Assembly (NCBI RefSeq): GCF_021134715.1
Contig: NC_060026.1
Span: 682,001-746,000 of the forward strand
Direction: 5' to 3'
Source: Daphnia pulex
Lineage: Eukaryota; Arthropoda; Branchiopoda; Diplostraca; Daphniidae
DNA: 64,000 nt
The notes beneath the pieces are model-generated. The model saw only the letters and a list, made by a program, of their open reading frames with translations. It was not told the origin of the DNA and searched no databases. A program made the translations under genes and the position numbers. This document shows positions 1-10,957 of the stretch, one piece after another; position 1 is the stretch's first letter, and every line of letters begins with the position of its first letter.

Positions 1-430
1 ATCCCAATCGCATTGCTCCTGCAGGTGTCTCGTTGAATAACTCTGGTGAGAAGCTACCCATACAAGAATAGATGCAAAACGTGTGCCGACCAATCTAATT
101 CCCTGGACACCTTAATCGAACATTGATCATAGGGTCCTTGGCGGAATTAAGCAAAGCCATCAGGAAGGACTGGCCGTTCTTGGATAATTAAATTATTCAA
201 ATAAACTTAAAAGGCTCATCAAATGGCATGACATAGTCAAAATGATCGATGACTGATGGATCGTACGATTTATTTATTTTATTTTGCATTAAGATGGAAA
301 ACCAGCTTGTGACAGCAAGAGAGCGAGGTCCTCATCGATCATCCAGATGAAGAGTAGAAAAGACCAGCTTGATTTGCATTGCGAATAGGATTAATTTCAT
401 TTCATCTTTTTGACTTATTGCATTTCAAAG
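1..430. other. Gene-free upstream flank of the orphan promoter
   Basis: No supported gene. The stretch around 300-385 resembles the sequence upstream of the protease-homolog genes at about 2478-2580, 6230-6350 and 19060-19160 (shared words such as agcaagagagcga and cttgatttgcatt), so it is the far-upstream part of one tandem unit. Confidence 0.5.
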
Positions 431-600
431 GACATTATGGGGCCCAATTTATCGCAGTTTTATTCAGATGCTGTGCAGGGCGGATCTTCGTGAGCGTCAT
501 CAAATCCGCAATAAAAAAGGAGGCCCTGATGCAGAAAGTGAATCAGAAATCATGTTGAAGTTGAAACAACACAACCTTCCAAGAACCAAGGTTATTCATA
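430..600 (+). promoter_or_regulatory. Orphan core promoter of a lost protease-homolog copy
   Basis: Contains the promoter block found in front of the intact protease-homolog genes: the GGGCGGATCTTC...GAGCGTC element from about 478, a TATA-like ATAAAAAA at 511-518, and a TCAG initiator at 543-546, followed by the 5'UTR words GTTGAAGTTGAAACAACACA. It ends in a possible splice donor near 590. No ATGATGGGCGAC signal-peptide exon follows. By about 700 the sequence has jumped to the family's intergenic block. It is best read as the 5' end of a tandem unit whose coding part was deleted. Confidence 0.7.
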
Positions 601-699
601 TTATTAAATATCACTTTATTGATTTAGCGTGTTTAAATGTAAATTCACTTGTTCGAATTGAATGTTTCCTAATAATGCATTAGTTGAAACTCGACAGTT

Positions 700-1340
700 G
701 ACACCTGTGGTCATATCGCAGTGGACGTGATTGGGCTCGTCCACAATTTCATGAAGCTGAATGCCACGATTGATCCAGTGCATTTTCAGGGATGGGTCTC
801 TGCTAGTCGGGACTCTCTGGCTGTTTCTTTCTTCAGGGCAAGTTCCAATCGCTTAATTTTTTCTCAAAAGGGAGGTCTATCTGAAAATCTTTCATTTCAA
901 GTTGAACCACAATGTTACTCAGAACTTTTATAGGACTTCAAACTCAGGACTGTCTGGACGAGTGGATTCTATTTTTTGAGACAAGAAAGGGAATAGACAC
1001 AGCAACTTCCACTGGGTAATATTTAAGGAAACAATTTCAGAATCCTCCACATTTTTATCATGGATGCCAGTGTAAAGATTTGACTCATCTGGAAGGTGTG
1101 ATTTTTATGTTCCAACAAAACAAACCCATATCAGACACTATATCTGATTTAATTTCATAAATATCTGATAATCATCTGTTTGCATTTTCTTTTCTATTTT
1201 TACTGCAGGATCACATCTAGTCTACACCATGATGCATTTCATCTGAGCTGCAACTGCCAAGCAATGATGAGAACGTACGTATGTAAGTAGACCTATCCTA
1301 GGCTTTATTACTCGTCGTGTTTCAGTTCATTTTTCCAGAT
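700..1340. repeat. Intergenic block R1, copy 1 of 3
   Basis: Diverged copy of a roughly 550-600 bp block that recurs at about 4799-5330 and 9066-9660. Shared landmarks are gacacctgtg..catatcgcag, ccagtgcatttt, gtatcagacactatatctgat, and cacatctag..cacac followed by ctgccaagcaatgatga. The short reading frames inside are not conserved between copies, so it is treated as non-coding duplicated spacer. Confidence 0.7.
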
Positions 1341-1904
1341 AATAACTGTTAACCTTAGTTATGGCTGAATGTGAAAAGGGTTTTCCTGCTGATTAGGGAT
1401 TCATTGCGTGTTATAGGAAATCGCTCGTTTCTCCGAAATCAGAAATTTCGTAGCGCATAATCAATTTCCTAACGTGAAAACAGTTCCCATACAAGTAATT
1501 TTTCGTTTGGGCGATTTCAAGCTGGAACAGTGCCAACTCTGATATTCAAAAAGAGCGACAACATTGACTTATTGCTATTTAAATATGCAGACAACCAACA
1601 CTGCTACCGAGTTTGTGCATGTGCCAATTTGGGGTTGTTATTTTGATTCTTTGGTGTATGCAAAGAGCAGTGCTGAATGAACCCACAAGGAAACGGTAAA
1701 CTTTGCGAAGACTTTCTAGTTTCTCGAGCAGAGTGGCTGTCTGGTTTACACACGTCTTTGGCCAATGAACTAGTTTTCAATTGACACTTTTTATTGTTCT
1801 TTTTGTTTTATGTTCGGTGCTGGTCGATTAGTAAACACTATAATCAGCCGAAAACTATAGAATTTCATAATGAATATGCGAGTCGAGTGAACTAGATTTT
1901 CAGG
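1341..1904. other. Gene-free spacer
   Basis: AT-rich, with no supported gene. It continues the tandem-unit spacer: phrases such as ggaaatcgctcgtttc and atttcctaacgtgaaaac recur near 5390-5550 and 9720-10070. Confidence 0.4.
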
Positions 1905-2170
1905 TTGAATCATTTTCTTACTGCACATGTGAATGCATCCGTATAGAACTCATTCAGACACTGCACGTGGCCAGCCGGTGGCACGCTAGCCGGTGTAGTT
2001 TTGGAAGTAACTAGTACACCACATATGGGCAAGTCCGATGAAATGATAGTGATTGTATTTGCTGTGAAGACAAATTTTTTTTTCCTCATTCTCCTTGTCA
2101 TCTGGACATTTGTTGGGCTCGACACACCCACCGTTTCAACCCAAGACACAATCCTTATCAAATGCATGTA
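1905..2170 (-). pseudogene. Inverted fragment of a serine protease homolog
   Basis: Read on the minus strand this matches exons 4, 5 and 6 of the neighbouring protease homologs. SPTNVQMTRR corresponds to the family's GPxNIQMTRR, VFTANT to LHSKYN, TPASVPPA to APACLPPA, and DAFTCA to DVFTCA. The DAFTCA end runs straight into GTAAGAAAATGATTC, the start of the family's intron 6, so it derives from genomic DNA and not from a spliced mRNA. The exon 4/5 junction with its intron and most of exons 5-6 are gone, leaving a deletion-scarred relic of about 265 bp. It lies opposite to the whole array, so at least one inversion occurred. The relics are closest to genes 4 and 5. Confidence 0.75.
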
Positions 2171-2690
2171 AAATTCTGTAGTAGTAAGCTATACGTACTT
2201 TTTTTTATAGGAGAAAAGCTCCCAAAGAATTTTCCGCAATCACTTTCTCATTAAATCTTACGACATCCGATAACGCTTAAAATTACTACTTTCAAATTTT
2301 GCTATGGCGGAGTATACCTTCCATTTCATACAACTCTGAATCAACATTGGCAAGAGCGAAGTGGAGATGACAGCCGACTCGTTCGCTGATTTAATTTCAC
2401 AATTTATTCTCTTGGCAATGCGATGATTGATGACTTGTTCGCCATTCCCTAGATGCACTAATAAGACCATAAACAGCAAGATAGCGAAATCTTAATCCAC
2501 CCTCATATTTGGTGTGTGGAAGGCCAACTACTTGATTTACATTTCACTCACGCTGATGGTCGAGAGTGAAAATCGCAATGGAAAATCACAACAAAAGTAT
2601 CGGTGTTTGACCCTCGATAACGGTGCTCTAGGAAAACTGTCTAGAGAACACAGCACAGTCTCAATTCAACGTAGTTAATGCAAATATTTA
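2171..2690. other. Gene-free spacer upstream of gene 1
   Basis: No convincing gene. The stretch 2478-2580 is the unit-specific upstream sequence also seen at about 300, 6230 and 19060. Confidence 0.4.
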
Positions 2691-2693
2691 TTA

Positions 2694-2820
2694 AGAGGGC
2701 GGTACTTCTTCAGCGTCCATAATTCCATAATAAAAAGAAGAGCCCTGCTGCAAAGTCAATCAGACATCTCGTTGTGGCTGAAACAACACAGTTTACCTTG
2801 TGCAGGAATTGGTAAATGAC
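2694..2820 (+). promoter_or_regulatory. Core promoter and 5'UTR exon of protease homolog 1
   Basis: GGGCGG element at about 2697, TATA-like ATAAAAA at 2730-2736 and TCAGA initiator at 2760-2764, a TATA-to-start spacing near 30. The 5'UTR exon appears to end in a GTAAATG donor near 2812, and the acceptor is CTTAG just before GAGAATGATGG at 2972. Confidence 0.65.
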
Positions 2821-2971
2821 ACTTGAAGTCTGTTTAGTTATTTATAACATGTAAATCGAATTTTAAATCATCCAGGTATACTTGGATTTCATTTATTTTC
2901 CTGTTTTATTCCAATTCAAATGCTCAAATTGAATGTTTCCTATCCTAATAACACAATCTGAGCTTAGGAGA

Positions 2972-4628
2972 ATGATGGGCGACCGAAAAGATTTTCCAAT
3001 CATCTTCACCTTTGCGGTGGCGACTCTGCTGAGCTGCTGCCAGGCCTCTAGTTCCTTTCTACCCCGCGTCACTCGGACAAGTGATGCCGTCATCATCGAC
3101 TGTATTATACAGATATTGTCCTATTATAATTTGAGTACTGGCTGATTTGATGAATTTGTTTGAATTTAGTTCCTGACGCCCAAATGGCTTATTATCCTGG
3201 ACCCGTTCCGATGCCCACATTCAATCCTTATGCAACGATGCACCGGCAACTACCCATGTTTTACAACGGATGGCCCACTTTTAACGGACTTCCTGATCCC
3301 AATATGAAGCAGGGAGTACCACCAACTACCACAACAACAACAACAATGCCAGCACCAGCGACAGCACCAGGGATCCAGTGCGGCCGTGGACCGACCAGAT
3401 TCCCCGTACATCACCACCACCGGTCGTTGATTAGCGAAAGAAAGCGTCACGAAACCAACGAAGCCAAAAAGAATTCCTGGCCGTTCATGGCAAGTTGATT
3501 CATTATTTTGTTTTGTTTTATTTTGTTTGTTTTTTTAAACTGTAATCACGATTAGTAATGGTCCTTAATGACTGCATTTCTTTTCACAGGTACACCTGTC
3601 ACCTATTATGTTGATTGGCGAACCATGTAGCGGAGTTTTAATTAGTGACACCAAAGTTTTGCTGGCGGCCCAGTGCCTGGAACGGTAAAAAGAAAACAAA
3701 TATTTATTATTTCTTACAAATATCTACGTATAGTAATTCTCTTTTCGCTCAAAGCATGCCTTCGATATTCCCGATGATCTTGACTGTTTTGACTGGGGTG
3801 CATTCGATTTATCCATCGGACGCCCAAATGACGAGAAGAGTCGCTCGAGCTGTTCTCCACGGCAAATACAATGCTGGCAACTACGTAAGTGGCTGCTGTC
3901 ACAACAGAACGGGAATATTTGTTTGTTTTTTTGTTTCCGCTTGACTCCCGTTTGATTTTGATCAGGCCAATGATATCGCTATCGTAACACTGGACGCGCC
4001 CGTGATATTTTCCAAGACTGTTGGACCGGTTTGTTTGCCACCGGCCAGTACCGACCCCGACCAATACTCCGACCTGGATGCTGTTGCTTTGGGATGGGGG
4101 ACAGCTGGTAACGAAAGATCACCGTCAACTCCTTTTTAAATGGTACACATTGTTTTTTTTGTTTTTTAATTCAATTCCAGAACTAGGTTACCCAAGCGCC
4201 ACCCTTCAACAAGCCACGGTTGGCATGCTGCCCAAATATTTGTGCAGAGAGGAGGATTACTTTGGAAAATATATTTCAGAGCTGAATATCTGCGTTAATA
4301 AATCCAATGATGAAGAAAACCCTCAATGTGTAGTAAGAAAATGATTGTCAACCAAACAAAGTTCACTTTTAAAGATGCTAAAATACGAAAATAAAAATGG
4401 GACTTCATTATAGTGTGACCTCGGCGGCCCAGTAGTCGTCCAAACGTCGCCAGGGATTTGGACCGTAATTGGAATCAACAGCTTCGCCAAGGGTAATTGT
4501 TTCAAGGCAAGGCATTCGGTTGGAATGAAATAACTAGTGGTTTTGTATTTGCTTACATAGATTGCGGCGTTGGTGGCCTCAAAACCAGAGTGTCGGCGTT
4601 CAGGACATGGATTGACCAAAACATTTGA
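2972..4628 (+). CDS. Serine protease homolog 1 (inactive chymotrypsin fold, 371 aa)
   Basis: Coding exons 2972-3101, 3170-3489, 3590-3684, 3755-3884, 3966-4107, 4181-4332, 4414-4492, 4561-4628. The protein starts with a signal peptide (MMGDRKDFPIIFTFAVATLL). A Pro/Tyr/Asn-rich stretch follows, then a poly-Thr/Pro-Ala linker, then CGRGP, which corresponds to the Cys that ties a propeptide to a chymotrypsin domain. The triad is broken: LLAAQC puts Gln178 at the catalytic His, AND228I keeps the Asp, and CDLGGP has Leu326 for the Ser and Cys for oxyanion Gly193. There is no IVGG activation end. Family members of this kind act outside the cell as protease cofactors, in clotting or melanization for example; the role here is inferred. 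Intron 2 uses a GC donor (ATG|GCAAGT). Confidence 0.88.
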
Positions 4629-4798
4629 ATTAAAAAATGAACCACAAGGATATGACAACGATACGATTACGAAATTCTAACTCTAACTTGTGTTTTTATG
4701 TATTTTTATTCAGTTTCGGCTGACCAATATTAATTTACTTCATGCCATGTTATTTAATGCACGAGTGTACGCCATTGATTAACTTTTTAACAAGCAAC
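4629..4798. other. 3' flank of protease homolog 1
   Basis: Trailer with the family phrase ccaatattaatttacttcatgcc. No clear AATAAA was seen, unlike the other copies. Confidence 0.35.
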
Positions 4799-5330
4799 CA
4801 GTGCATTTCCGGGATGGGTCTGCTAGACGGGCCTCCCTGTACGTTCTGCGGGGCAAATTTTCTCGAGCGCGTCCAATTGGACATCTTTTAGGTCAAGTTG
4901 AACCAGGAAATTACCCAGCCAGAACTTGCTTGGTTGCTTCAAACTCAAGACTATTAGGACGAGTGAATTCTATATTGAGACAAGAGAGGGAATAGTAACA
5001 GCAATTTGCACCAGGTAAGGAAACAATTGATTCCACCACATTTTTATCATGTATACTACCAGTGTAAAGATATCTCATATGACTCATCTGAAAGTTGTGA
5101 TTTTTGTGTTTCAACACAGAAAGCCGTATCAGACACTATATCTGATTTAATTTCATAAATATGTGGTAATAATATCCTGTTTGCATCTTTTCTGTTTTTA
5201 AGTGCAGGGTCACATCTAGCCCACACCGTGCGATTCAGCTGAGCTGCAACTGCCAAGCAATGATGATGAGAACGCACAATGTAAGTACACGTCGTGTTTC
5301 AGTTCATTTTTCCAGATTTTTAACCTAAAG
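4799..5330. repeat. Intergenic block R1, copy 2 of 3
   Basis: Same landmarks in the same order as at 700-1340 and 9066-9660: ccagtgcattt, ggttg/caagttgaacca, gtatcagacactatatctgat, cacatctagcccacacc and aactgccaagcaatgatga. This marks the tandem duplication unit. No gene is supported. Confidence 0.7.
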
Positions 5331-6515
5331 TCACGGCTGAGAATCAATAGGTTTTTCCTGGTTAGGGATCGTATCGCTTTAAAGGAAATCGCTCGTTTTG
5401 AAACGTTTATTATTCAAGAGAGATATGACGCATTTTTGTACAGTATTTTTGCTTCTGCCACAACCGCACGTGGAACAAACAGAAATTTGTTTATATATTA
5501 AATTGGAAATTTCTTAGGTTTAGGATCGATTTCCCAACGTGAAAACGGGAATACTGTGAATTGTTTGTTTACGGTTTGATTGAAATTGTTTAACAATTTT
5601 GGGTGGTACTATTCTTTGGCGACATCACATACAAAAAAAAAAAAATGTCCTGGAAGGTCGATGGGTTGTTCTAACAAGTCAAGAGAATTGCAATAGGGAA
5701 GTTAGATCAACCTGCAAGGAAGCTGGAACCTTTCCAAAGTTTTTCTAGTTTGTCTGGCTGTCCTGCGCACTTCGTCTGGCTTCTGCCACGTGCCAATTAA
5801 CTGGTTTTCATTTGACACTTTTTTTGTGTGTTTTATCTTGAATCAATTCGACTGCAAGCGTGTATGTTATAGTTAGAGCGATGGTCGTTTATCTTTCCTT
5901 TAAAATTGCATGTCAAATTTTAAGAAGGTAAAGCATCATCACCAATAAGCTAATCAAGTTGCTGCTCAGAATTAGTAAATCGATTGCGACCCTAATCAAG
6001 ACTAATCAAGTGAACCTTGAACTTGAGCGAAAATAATTGATTATTCTAATTCATCCAGTGCAAGATTCTACACGTGTCATAACGGAAAACCGATCACCTG
6101 AATACGAACAAAAGTTTCAACAGGTCCAGCACACAGTTAGAGAAAATTAAAATGAGTTGATTTATATTGCGTGTTCACTTAATTCCAGTCATCCAGGTAA
6201 AAATGGTCTTCTTGCCAATCAAGCTTGATGTGCAGCAAGAGAGCTAGTAATCAAATGAATCTCCTAAAATACTTGATTATATAGAAGGCCATCAGCTTGA
6301 TTTGCATTCCGCTCACGGTGAAGGTCGATAGCAGAGAACCGATGACTTGTTGACGATCCTATAGAAGGACCGACTAGAAAACTCATCGCCTTAAATGTTC
6401 GCAAGAAATGAGAAAATTTCCAAATATACTTTATTTCACCCTCTTCACTTTAATAAAAAAAAAGGGCGTTGGCACAGTAAATTCATCGCAGTTTATGCAG
6501 ATGTGGATAAGCAGG
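5331..6515. other. Gene-free tandem-unit spacer
   Basis: AT-rich spacer with a poly-A run near 5632-5644. The part from about 6230 to 6350 is the far-upstream sequence shared with other units. No RNA gene or reading frame is supported. Confidence 0.4.
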
Positions 6516-6640
6516 GCGGATCTTCATTAGCGTCCTCGAATCCGCAATAAAAAGGAAGCCTTGCTGGAGAGGTAATCAGACGTCTCGTCGAAGCTGAAAC
6601 AACACAACCAGCATCTGCAAGAATCGAGGTATTATTAAAA
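6515..6640 (+). promoter_or_regulatory. Core promoter and 5'UTR exon of protease homolog 2
   Basis: GGGCGGATCTTC at about 6517, ATAAAAA at 6547-6553 and TCAGACGT initiator at 6576-6583. The 5'UTR exon ends at a GAG|GTATTA donor near 6628, and the acceptor ATTAG precedes GAGAATGATGG. Confidence 0.65.
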
Positions 6641-6776
6641 CTTGATATCACTTTATTTATTTAACGTATATAAATTGAATTCTAGTCATCCGAAATACTT
6701 GGATTTGTTCTGCTGTTATATTCAAATTCATATGCTCGAATTGAATGTTTATTAATAACACAATCTGATTAGGAGA

Positions 6777-8490
6777 ATGATGGGCGACCGAAAAGATTTT
6801 CCAATCATCTTCACCTTTGCGGTGGCGACTCTGCTGAGCTGCTGCCAGGCCTCTAGTTCCTCCCTACCCCGTGTCACTCGGACAAGTGATGCCGTCATTA
6901 TCGACTGTATTACAGAATATTGCCCTATTATAATTTGAAAACTGGCTGATTTGATAAATTTGTTTAAATTCAGTTCCTGACGTCCAAATGGTTTATCCTG
7001 GACCCGTTCCGCTGCCCACATTCAATCCTTATTCGACGATTTACCAGCAACAACCAATGTTTTACAACGGATGGCCCACTTTAAACGGACTCCCTAGTCT
7101 TACTGCTGGTTACAGTATGCGTCAGGGAGTACAACCAACTACCACGACAACAACAACAACGCCAGCACCAGCACCAGCACCAGCACCAGCGATCAAATGC
7201 GGTCGTGGACCGACCAGATTTCCCGAACATCATCCGCACCGGTCATTGATTAACGAAAGGAATCGTGACGAAACCAACGCCAAAAAGAATTCCTGGCCTT
7301 TCATGGCAAGTTGATTTTGGTTTGACTTAAATCGCAATTAGTAAACCTAGTTTATCATCCATAATGACTACAAATTGTAATAAATCAATTACAGGTGTTC
7401 GTGTTACCTCTCATTTTTGGCGTGCCATGTAGCGGAGTTTTGATTAGTGACACCAAAGTTTTGCTGGCGGCTCAGTGTCTGGAACGGTAAGAAAACAAAA
7501 TAATACGTATATCCATGTTACATTGATTTAAAACAGTATATTCTTCTTTCCCACCCGTGTACAGAATGCCTCTTATTTACTGGTCTACCATAGTTGTTTT
7601 AACTGGAGTCCATTCGGTTTCTCCAACCGACGCCCAAATGTCGAGAAGAGTCACTCGAGCTGTAATTCACGCCAGATACAATGCTGGCAACTATGTAAGT
7701 TCGCCATATAACAAAATAGAAATCTTATATTTTTTTTTTTTTTTTTTTTGCTATTGATTGACTTTTTACTCGATTTTGATTAGGCCAATGATATCGCAAT
7801 CCTGACACTGGACATGCCCGTGATTTTTTCCAAGACTGTTGTGCCGGTTTGTTTGCCGCCGGCCAGTACCGACCCTGACCAATACGCCGACCAACATGCT
7901 GTTACTTTGGGATGGGGAACAACTGGTAACGAAAGATCACCGTCAACTCCTTTTTAAATAGTACACATTGTTTTTTTGTTTTTTAATTCAATTCCAGAAC
8001 TAGGTTACCCAAGCGCCACCCTTGGGGGAATGATCCGAGAAGGAAGTAGCGTGACCGCCCTTCAACAAGCCACGGTTCACATGCTGTCCAACTCATTGTG
8101 CAGGGAAGAAGATTACTTTGGAAAATACATTTCGGACTTGAATATCTGCGTCAAATCTGAAGAACAACAACCATGCGTAGTAAGAAAACGATTTCTCTCA
8201 AGTCTCAACCATCATCGAGTTTTTCACTTTTCAAGATGCTCATTAAAATTGTGACTTTAATAGAGTGACGTCGGCAGTCCATTAGTCGTCCAATCGTCGC
8301 CAGGGACTTGGACCGTAATTGGAATCCACAGCTACGGGCAGGGTAAGCGACTAAATATTTAAGACATTTAGTTAAAGTGATATAATTAGTGGTTTTTTTA
8401 AATTGTAACATCTTTATAGGTTGCGGCGTTAGTGGCCTCAAAACCAGAGTGTCGGCGTTCAGAACATGGATTGACCAATACATCAATTAA
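6777..8490 (+). CDS. Serine protease homolog 2 (inactive chymotrypsin fold, 385 aa)
   Basis: Exons 6777-6906, 6974-7305, 7395-7486, 7565-7694, 7784-7925, 7998-8179, 8264-8342, 8420-8490. This is the closest paralog of homolog 1, with the same signal peptide, the FNPY...FYNGWP region and a Thr-run plus PAPAPAP linker before CGRGP. Gln181 replaces the catalytic His (LLAAQC), Asp231 is kept (ANDIAI), and SDVGSP has Val339 for Ser. It carries 13 extra codons in exon 6 (LGGMIREGSS region) that none of its four paralogs has. The GC donor of intron 2 is shared with homolog 1. The poly-A signal is AATAAATATT near 8668. Likely secreted and non-proteolytic. Confidence 0.88.
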
Positions 8491-9065
8491 AAAATGAACC
8501 ACAAGGATATCACGACGACGACCAACATGAAACGTCACGATTATGAAATTCGAACTCTTGAATTTTAGTTCTTATGTTTTTTTTATTCAGGGTCAACTGA
8601 CAAATATTAGTTACTTCAAGCCATGCGTTATTTAATGTACCAATGCGTACCGCTTGAAAAAAATTTTGAATAAATATTAGCCCAAGCAAGCAAATAGCAA
8701 CTGGCTCATCTCAATTAAATTTCTGAATTCTCTTGGGAAATGCCTCAAGTGCCTTAGTCAAGGCCACGTAGTTTGGCCCATTTTCGTAAAGGCCATCATC
8801 TACAAAACAATCAAAATGAAATTATTTTTTTAAATGAAACGTCTCTTGTCTTCTTGTGTCCAAACATGGGCAATATTGAATACATTTCTTAATTTGACAA
8901 CGTTTTGAATCAGCCGCTCTTTAGAGCAGGAGGTAGAGTAAGGAAATGAAATCCATGATGGCCGACACTTTGAATCCCTACATTCTTTTGTTTTAGAGGC
9001 TTTGTTTGTTTTTGCTTCAGTTTTCTCGTGACGCCAATCATTTGTATTAGTGTGTAGCTTAATTA
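8491..9065. repeat. 3' flank with block R2, copy 1
   Basis: After the poly-A site, about 8895-9040 carries block R2: gaatcagccg, ctctttagagcaggaggtagagtaaggaaa, then ccatgatggccg. Related copies lie at about 12785-12930, 17365-17510 and 21960-22060, each downstream of a protease-family gene. No gene is supported. Confidence 0.6.
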
Positions 9066-9660
9066 TTGACACCTGTGACCATATCGCAGTAGACATAATT
9101 CGGCTCGTTCACAATTATTCCCTGCAGCTGAATGTCACGATATCCAGTGCATTTTCTGGTCTCTGCTTGTCGGGACTCTCTGTTTCGTTTCCAATCGCGT
9201 AATGTTTTCTCGAGTAGGATGTCCATCTGGAAATCTTTCATTTCAAGTTGAACCATTATATTACTCATAACTTTTATGCTTCAAACTCAGGACTGTCAGG
9301 AGTTGAGACTGTAAGGATGTCATCACAGAGACGAGAGAGGGAATAGAAACATCAACTTCCATCAGGTAAGGAAATTGTTGAATCCACCACATTTTTATCA
9401 TGTATACCAGCGTAAAGAAATCTAATTCAAATCAACTTGGGCTTGTGATTTTTATGTTCCAACAAAACAAACGGTATCAGACACTATATCTGATTTAGTT
9501 TCATAAATATCTGGTAATCATTATCTTTTCTATTTTAGTGCAGGATCACATCTAGTCTACGCCGTGCATTTCAGCTGAGTTACAACTGCCAAGCAATGAT
9601 GAGAACGTACGTACGCAACGTGTTTCAGTTCATTTTCCAGATATAATTTTTAATCTTACT
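9066..9660. repeat. Intergenic block R1, copy 3 of 3
   Basis: Matches 700-1340 closely at its start (gacacctgtgaccatatcgcag versus gacacctgtggtcatatcgcag). The landmarks gtatcagacactatatctgattta and tgccaagcaatgatgagaacgtacgt follow. Confidence 0.7.
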
Positions 9661-10764
9661 TATAAAAAAGAATGAGAATGGTTTTCCTGGTTAGGTATTC
9701 ATTTTACGTGTTAATATAGGATATCACTCGTTTCTGCACGTTTGTTGATGTGGGATAACGCAGTAACGTATTGATAGTTCAATATTTAGGCTTCTGCCCT
9801 GAACCACACGAAGAACAAACACAAACTTATTTTATTTGTCACCAATCTTTATTCTAGCAGTTAACTATAGGATTTCTTTCATTAAATAATTTCCTAATCT
9901 TTTTTTTAGCATTAGCTATTGCATAAGTATTATCGGGGAAGTATTTGAAATAGCTCGTTAACAGTTGGTGACAACCGTATAAAATTGTTGTGTTAAATGT
10001 TGTTGCATTAGATTGGAAATTTCTTAGCTCTCATGATCGATTTCCTAAACGTGAAAACAGTTTTCTCCATGCGAAAACTGTGAACTTTTCAGACATTTCC
10101 GTCTTGGTAGGAAACTTGTTTCTCTCTTATTTTCAAGGATCGTTCAATCATATACTGCTGACCACCAAATGGAATGGTGATGGAGCGCTAAACCGAAATG
10201 CCGTACCCTCAACCTAGAAGTGTTTGAAAACGAATGCATTAGCATCCTAACTGTGCAAAGCGAGGATGTTGGATGCGGTTGGATGAAGAGTCATCAACTG
10301 GCAGCCAGCCAACAAGCAGTCCGTATTGTATTCAAATCTCACACCATAACTAAACAGACTTGGAGTTCAATGGACTCTTTTTATTTTCTCCAATTCTTTT
10401 TAGCAACGTCTGATCATGTCAACATTCTCACGTACATACAATCTAACCTATCCAATTGTTGTGTACTGAGCAAGTACGTTTTTCTCATTCTCCTTTAGGT
10501 AACAAAAACAACGTGATGAATTGTTGTCCTATTTCAGACTGAAAAACCAAATTTATTTGCATCTGTTTTTTGTTTCCATCAAAGGCCAAGGTCTACTTGG
10601 TATATCACGGACATAGGACACTGACTTTCGTGCCGAGTGTTAGGCATAATATCAAGGAAAACCTGGCGAGATGCATCCAATCGCTCACGCTCAATTGCAA
10701 AGGAAATGTTTTTTTCATCATCTGCGAGGTTCGTCACATCGGTCACTGTCGTCGTCGACCGCTT
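9661..10764. other. Gene-free spacer upstream of the active protease
   Basis: Long spacer with no supported gene. The first part continues the tandem-unit similarity (aatcgctcgttt/cttctgcc..ccac..gaacaaac phrases shared with about 5390-5480). Confidence 0.4.
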
Positions 10765-10866
10765 CATCCAACAGATAAAAGAAGCGCCAGACTCTAGGAA
10801 ACTAACTCAGACGTTTGGTTTGAGTTGCACTGTTAGGACGGTACAGCTCAAGACGATTCTAAATTG
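10765..10866 (+). promoter_or_regulatory. Core promoter and 5'UTR exon of the active trypsin-like gene
   Basis: TATA-like ATAAAAGAAGC at 10775-10785 and TCAGACGTTTGG initiator at 10807-10818, the same layout as the homologs (ATAAAAAGGAAGC and TCAGACGTCTCG) but without an obvious GGGCGG element. The 5'UTR exon ends at TTG|GTAACT (10866), with the acceptor GACAG at 10950. Confidence 0.55.
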
Positions 10867-10957
10867 GTAACTTCAATTTATTTAAACTTAAAAAATGGTT
10901 TCGCGAAAAATTTTGACTCGAGTTACTAATTTCCTTTTTTGATTTGACAGGTGCGAG

